Shown here in pieces: positions 58,541 to 64,000 of a DNA stretch of 64,000 nt; positions within the stretch are counted from its first letter, which is position 1, and the number at the start of each line of letters is the position of its first letter. The DNA comes from Lathyrus oleraceus (Eukaryota; Streptophyta; Magnoliopsida; Fabales; Fabaceae). Below the pieces are notes generated by a model. It was not told where the DNA came from and did no database searches. It saw nothing but the letters and a program-made list of their open reading frames with translations. The position numbers were made by a program, and so were the translations under genes. The stretch lies in assembly GCF_024323335.1 (NCBI RefSeq), contig NC_066581.1, positions 31,368,699 through 31,432,698 on the forward strand, given 5' to 3'.

Positions 58541-59289
58541 ACTGAAGCTTGCATTCTGACAAGACTTTGTTCTACAAGCTGTCATTAGTCAAAGATTCTT
58601 GCTCAGTCATCGTCAATTGAAGCATCAAATACATTGGATTCAGAGTTGGTGGAGAAATGGTCATTATGTTCAATGTAGCCTTTTTTCCAATATATATCAC
58701 CAATTTCAAATTTGTAAAGATCTATGGAGTCTTGCCATTTGCAGACTACCATCCCATCAAATAAGTTTGAGCCTTTATCCAATTCTTTGCACTCTTATTT
58801 GTTTCTGTTCAACAAATGTTTTGCATGTTTTAATTGGGAAATATCATTGATTTGAATAAATTTTTTGTAAAGTTGTTTTTAAACAAAATGAACATTCACA
58901 ATGACGAAAGGATATTTTGGATGTCTTCGATGCTCTCCCAAAGATGGTATGATTCCCAATAGGGTAAGACATTTGCTCATATTCCCAGCATGCTTGTATC
59001 CTCTTCTCTTAGAGCCTGTTTGTGGTTTCCTCCCGAACAGAGTGGTTGGTAAAGGTATTCATCCTTCTTTCCTTCAGCGGAGTGATGATCCTTCCTCCTC
59101 AACAAATGTGATTTCTCTGGTAGTGCAGCATATGTGGTGGTGACCTTGGAAACTTCTGATGTGGCGGTTGTTACCCACAAAGTTCCATCCTCCCCTCTGG
59201 TAATTTCCCCAATAAAGTTGCTTCTATGGCGGATTTTTTCTGTGTGTTGATCCTGTCCCCAGCTAGGATGGATGATGCTCATTCCCCTG
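58541..59289. other. Centre of the C/C' inverted repeat
   Basis: About 750 bp between the two homologous arms. The part from about 58900 on is in the style of the C' 3' UTR ('ttcccagcatgc', 'tcctcaacaaatg'). The part 58620-58890 is AT-rich and unassigned. The join between the elements is here; I could not fix it to the base. Confidence 0.5.
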
Positions 59290-61354
59290 CGGAGATCTTT
59301 GGTTTCTGGTATCTTTTGACCCATCAGATTGGATGTCCTCCAGTGGGCCTGGCTCTCTCTCTCGGGATGTAGCACCGGATTTTTGTTCATTGATTTGTGG
59401 ACCTGTTTGTGTTAGATAAGTTTGTTTTGTTAGCATTCATCATACATAAACCACACATATATGCATAATTTTAGCATTCAAATATGCATGTCGCATTATT
59501 TGCCATAAATACCTTTGATGTCTCTTGCCATTCGGTGATACGTTTTCACCAAGATGTTTGCGTCTGATCTCCACATGTAGAGTCAGCTCCATAAGCAGAA
59601 AGTGTTTATCCTTTCCTCCATATTCCCCACTGAGTTATCTCCTCGTGGATGATTGTTGTTTCTATTTCCTCGCAACACATATATTGGGATGGAGTTCCCC
59701 AATGAGTTATATCCTCATAAAGATGAGTCTTGTTTCATCGCGCCTCTCTAGTTTGTTCCTAGATTGGCTTCTTGAGATGTTCCCTGCGCTTCCCCGTAGT
59801 TTAGATGAATGATTGCTCAATAACCAGTAATTGTCCATCTTTTCCACGGCGGAGCCTGTGGTTTTCTACCCTTATACCGGTAGTTGTAAACCCCATTTGA
59901 TCCCTTTGTAGAGTTAACCTTATTTTGGTTCATCCTAACCGATGGCGGTTACTTTTCTGTGGTTTTTTACCCTTATACCGGTAGTTGTAAACCCTATTTT
60001 TATCCCCTTGCAGAGTTAACCTTTTTGGTTCATCCTAACCGATGATAGTTACTCTTCTGTGGTTTTCTACCCAATATCCGGTAGATGTAATCCCCTCCTT
60101 GACGGTTATCTTTATCCAATATTCGGTGTTGATATTCCTTCGCCCTTTTGAGTATGTCTCCCAGTAATCAGTGATATATCTCCCAGATCATTGCCTTTGT
60201 CAATGTATCCCGAGCGAGTCATCTTTCATTTGCTTTTATCGGCAATGATCGTTTCTCCCTTTTATCGGTCATCATTTTATACCTAATATTTGGTATCCCG
60301 ATGTCTTTTTCTTTCGGTCGATTTATCCTTTATTAACGTAGTAACCGGTTATGGATAATCTTCCATGCGAGTATGTTATCTACGTTCAGACGGTAATAGA
60401 TAATATATTTCATGCGCTCTCTAGTCGAAGTCTTTTGCTTTTCCCCAGTCGAGTAAGATTTGTATTTCCTTTTTGCAGAGTCGAATGCCCATCCTGTAAT
60501 CGAGTTTTCTTTTTCAGCCCTCTTTTCAGATGATGAGTGTCTTGGAAATATTCCCCAATTCACGCTTAGTCGGTCACCTATTATATGCCCAGTAACCGGT
60601 ATCCTTGGTGTTCCTTCCCTTCTGCTCCCTATTATGACTTTCGTCCCCTGTGGAGTCAGATTTCCCTGAGTTGAAATACACGTTTTCAGGTCTTCCTCAG
60701 ATGTTTTGGATGTTTGATATCTCTCACCCTCATACCGGTCTTAGATAGTCAGATCTCCCTGAGCATGTTGTTCTCTCACCCTTATATCGGTGTTGCGATC
60801 ACATGTCTCCTTGAGCTTATTACCTAGTAACCGGTAATACCTCATCTTGTTGTTTCCTTAGATGAGTCCTGATTGGACATTCCCCAGTGAGTCCCTTAGT
60901 GGATATCCCCCATCTGAGTTCGGATTTTGTCTGGGGTATCCTCTATGGATAATATTGTTGTATTGGCACATTCCCCAATACATGCACCTTTGAGTCAGCC
61001 CGAGTCTTTCCATTGATTTATTTTCCTGGAATTTTTCTCGTGTCTCTCACCAATTCTTAAGTCGTGACCTGCTCACGCATTTTATTCCTCTTTTTATCCC
61101 CATTGGAGTCCCCAGAGTCTCTGTCCCGTTGAGTGTAAGACTCATATGGGTTTTCAGTTTCTTCTGATTTCTTTTCTCTTTGTGGACATATATCTCCACG
61201 GAGTATTACCTTTTGCATACATACATTTGCATCATGAGGTCTCTTAGGGACCAAAATTCGTCTCTTTGTTTTTATTTAAGCCCATTCTACCTCGTCGAGA
61301 CGAAGATTTTAACCTTCATTTCTCCGTCTAGAATGACTTTAAATAGGGGGCATC

Positions 61355-63162
61355 TATAAGACCCTAATTTTTACCCTAAGATCCCTCATGGCATCATAAG
61401 CATTGCATTTTCATAGCCTCAAGGATCATAAGAATCTTGGTTCCCTTTGCCTTTGGGTGGGACCTCTTGTGAGTTGGTTTAAGATTACCAAGCATGCTTG
61501 AATTGTATATTATTGCTTTTCTCATTTTATTTACTAACCAAAAAGCACAAAAATATGTCGCTAACATCTCTTGTTTGTAGCTTGAGCAGTCACAAGGTCT
61601 AAAGCTTCTAGGAGATCCTATGTGCATTGATATGGTCAAGAGAAGATGAAAGCAAGCATGGCAATGGTTCCCAAAGCTCTCATCCATCAAATATGCCTCC
61701 CAAGTGTCTTCAATTCATCATTTTTATCAAAGCAAATCGAAGAGCTTGAGGCTTGTTTCCCAAGGAAACCCTAATTCATCTGTGCATCAACCGTGCCTTG
61801 CTCATGAAGCAACCTCAACCCATGGTCAAATGCAATAAAGGGAAGTACCTTAATTCATCATTTCATGCATATTTGAACTTATTTGAGTGCCCTCAATCAT
61901 CAATTCATCAAGATATGAGGTTTGGACTTGAGAAGTTGATCAGTCAATTCATCTAACTATTTTGAAATGCATTGAGACCTAACTTTTTATGTGTTTGTCA
62001 AATGGAGATCACCCCAAGCGAAACAATGTTCTTAAGGACTATATGAACAACTTTAATGTTCATCTAAAATTTATTTGAAGCTTGGAAGGTCATCATCCAT
62101 TCCAAGACATTATAGGTCATTTTGACTGAAACCCTAATTTTGGGTCAACTTCCCAAGGACATAACTCCTTCATTTTTCATGATTTTTAGGTGATACCAAA
62201 TGAATTGGAAATATTAATATGTATACTTCATATGTTATGTTGAACAAAATTTCAAAATCTCAAAATAAATACATGTGATAATGCAAAACATTATAGGTCA
62301 CTTTGGACCAAATGCATTGAAATGTGAAAAGGTCCAACTTCAAGTGCCCATAACTTCTTCATTAAAAATCCAAATGATGCAAAATTTGATTCCAAATTGA
62401 ATTCCTTGAAAATATCTACAAGTTTCATGTTTAAGATTTTGTCATTTAAAGCTTGCATCACTGAAAAAGAAGGGCTTGAACTTTGGCCAATTTTGAAAAT
62501 CTCACATATGCATGTTTTGCACCCTACACTTCAAGTCCATTTTTTTTTAATTTCCAAGGCCCAAATGGAGTTTTGATCAACATAACATTTGTTCCTTATG
62601 AAATAAGCTTTCCAACCCTTACTCATGAGGTAGTGTTCCTATTTTTTACATGGCATTTTCGAAGACTTGAATGTTATAGTGCATTTTTGGAAAATCATTT
62701 CAATTGCCATGCATGAGCTAATATAGTCCAATCTGCACATCTATTCTCATTCCCTTTGGCATAAGCTTGCAAATCCAAGTGGAATTGGGCCCTCCATGCG
62801 CCTGTACAGGCCCATGCATGGAGGCCCTTTCCATCCATGCACATGATTTGTTCATGCAACTCAGCCTTGCTCAGCTATAAATACAATGCCATGGCCTCTC
62901 ATTTTAGCAACCTTATGGCGCCCCAATTGATGCTCAACTAAAATCCTAGCCATCACTAAAGGAACTAATCCATTTTTCTCCAAATTTTTCAGATCTGAAT
63001 TTTGATTTCATTGATCAATCTTCGAATCTCAAAGTTCCTAAACCTTCTCTCTTTGATCCATAGTGTCTACTGTAAGCAAAAGCATCCAAAGATCGTGACT
63101 CAAAGCCTTGCAATTCAAAGGTTTACTTCAACTGTTATTTGCTTCGAACCAGCTTGTATAAT
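61355..63162 (+). repeat. LTR of C', 5' portion
   Basis: Starts TATAAGACCCTAATTTT, where the expected terminal TG reads TA. It parallels the LTR of C across the B insertion point (62060-62115) and up to the promoter. After the TATA box the two diverge. It stops or is interrupted near 63163. Confidence 0.78.
62876..62883 (+). promoter_or_regulatory. Putative TATA box, LTR of C'
   Basis: TATAAATA about 1.5 kb into the LTR. The upstream CGCCTGTACAGGC is shared with C. Confidence 0.5.
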
Positions 63163-64000
63163 TGTTGAAAAGTATATCTTCGGCAAATATTTTTATATCG
63201 TATCCACAGAGATTGGTTGTTATTACCGCCGTTCTATAATCCAAATTGTTATAAGTTTGAAAAGTAACAAAGTTGTTTTATTTAGAAAATTATCTTGTGA
63301 GTAAATGTCACTAAAAACAGTAAAATGGTTTTAATCAAATGTAAAAGCTTGGCAAGATTGGGTTCACTATTCTAAATGCTTATGATTCCTTATGATAACT
63401 ATATAGATTTAAGATTATTGATGATGTTCAAGTATCCTCTCAAAGTCATTTAATCACTATATTGATCCTTAGACGATCTCTCCACCTAACTATCAATATA
63501 ACAATCTTTAATGTTTGATACCAAAGAAGAGTAATGAATAAATCTATCTCTACAACTTATTCACTACTTGAAAATCTGTTTTATGTCAAGACTCAAATAG
63601 TCTCTTTCAACAACTACTCAAATCTGGTTTTCAACTTAGGGCAAAAACAGTATTCAATACATCAACAATCTTTATCATATATAAAAATCATATGGAATAC
63701 ATAAACAAATGAGAATAGCTACTACTTCCAATCTTGACAAAATGAAGTTTAGCTCCTCATCATCATTGTTACAAAACAGAATGTTAATGGAAGAAAAACT
63801 CTGTTTTTCTCTCTTATAAAAATATCTCAATGTATCAATGTGTGAATAATAATGAATGTCTTAGAATAATGTGTTCTCCTCTCCTAAAAGAGTTGACATT
63901 TCCTTAATTGATCATTTTCATCCAAAGCAGAAAAGCTATTCCAAGACAGACACCAAAATGGCAAAACAGCTGGTCATGAAAGACAGCATCCTTGGCCCAA
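63163..64000. other. Unassigned sequence at the right edge
   Basis: From TGTTGAAAAGTATATC on, the sequence no longer resembles the C LTR. It holds 'ATATCGTATCCACAGAGATT', a phrase I associate with repeat termini in plants, then AT-rich DNA without family motifs. It may be the start of another inserted element; the window ends before it can be identified. Confidence 0.35.

Larger units (their letters stand above)
59290..63162 (+). mobile_element. Element C': inverted relative of C, 3' UTR and LTR
   Basis: A plus-strand 3' UTR (59290-61354) with TACCGGTAGTTGTAAACC and CCAGTAACCGGTA words, a polypurine tract AAATAGGGGGGCATC, then an LTR. It matches C in reverse along its length with many substitutions, so it is a different copy of the same family. 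No pol domains are left. Confidence 0.75.

Overview
This window is plant nuclear DNA made almost entirely of nested LTR retrotransposons; I see no host gene, tRNA, rRNA or CRISPR. The dominant elements are very large Ty3/gypsy elements of the Ogre/TAT type: tRNA-Arg primer site, LTRs of 1.6-4.9 kb, an extra ORF before gag-pro, a stop-containing gap between protease and reverse transcriptase, two RNase H domains, and long repeat-rich 3' UTRs. With a Tekay-type chromovirus and a SIRE-type copia element, this points to a legume with a large genome, most likely tribe Fabeae (pea, vetch, faba bean or lentil relatives). The species is inference.

Layout. 1-467 and 11889-12253 are remnants of an old Ogre-like LTR (X). 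Element A (468-11888, minus strand) sits in it: a deletion derivative with two LTRs, broken gag-pro, and most of the reverse transcriptase and integrase gone. From about 12254 a SIRE-like copia element (plus strand) runs to 17352, where it is cut inside RNase H by element C. C (minus strand) has one LTR, 17353-21548 plus 55953-56681, and 3'-UTR-like sequence to about 58.5 kb. A related element C' (plus strand) has its 3' UTR up to 61354 and its LTR from 61355. C and C' thus form a large inverted repeat with no coding domains left. Unassigned sequence follows from about 63163.

Element B (21549-55947, plus strand, target duplication GACCT) is a near-complete Ogre inserted in C's LTR: 5' LTR, tRNA-Arg PBS, intact ORF1 (34798-36438), gag-pro (36738-40175, two internal stops), RT-RNase H-integrase (40432-43887, two internal stops and a lost integrase Asp), a 3' UTR with tandem arrays, and a 3' LTR whose last 1.94 kb is present three times. 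B's 5' LTR is split by element D (25248-32875, target duplication TGCTT), a Tekay-type chromovirus with two 2000-bp, nearly identical LTRs, a gag-RT fusion lacking protease, and clusters of a perfect 14-bp palindrome.

The insertions give a relative order: X is oldest, then SIRE, then C, then B, then D. Uninterrupted versions of the B and D target sites survive in the window and support this. No element looks autonomous. The most unusual structures are the tripled LTR end with extra GCC at each join, the palindrome cluster in D, the hairpins shared after pol in A and B, and the C/C' inverted pair.
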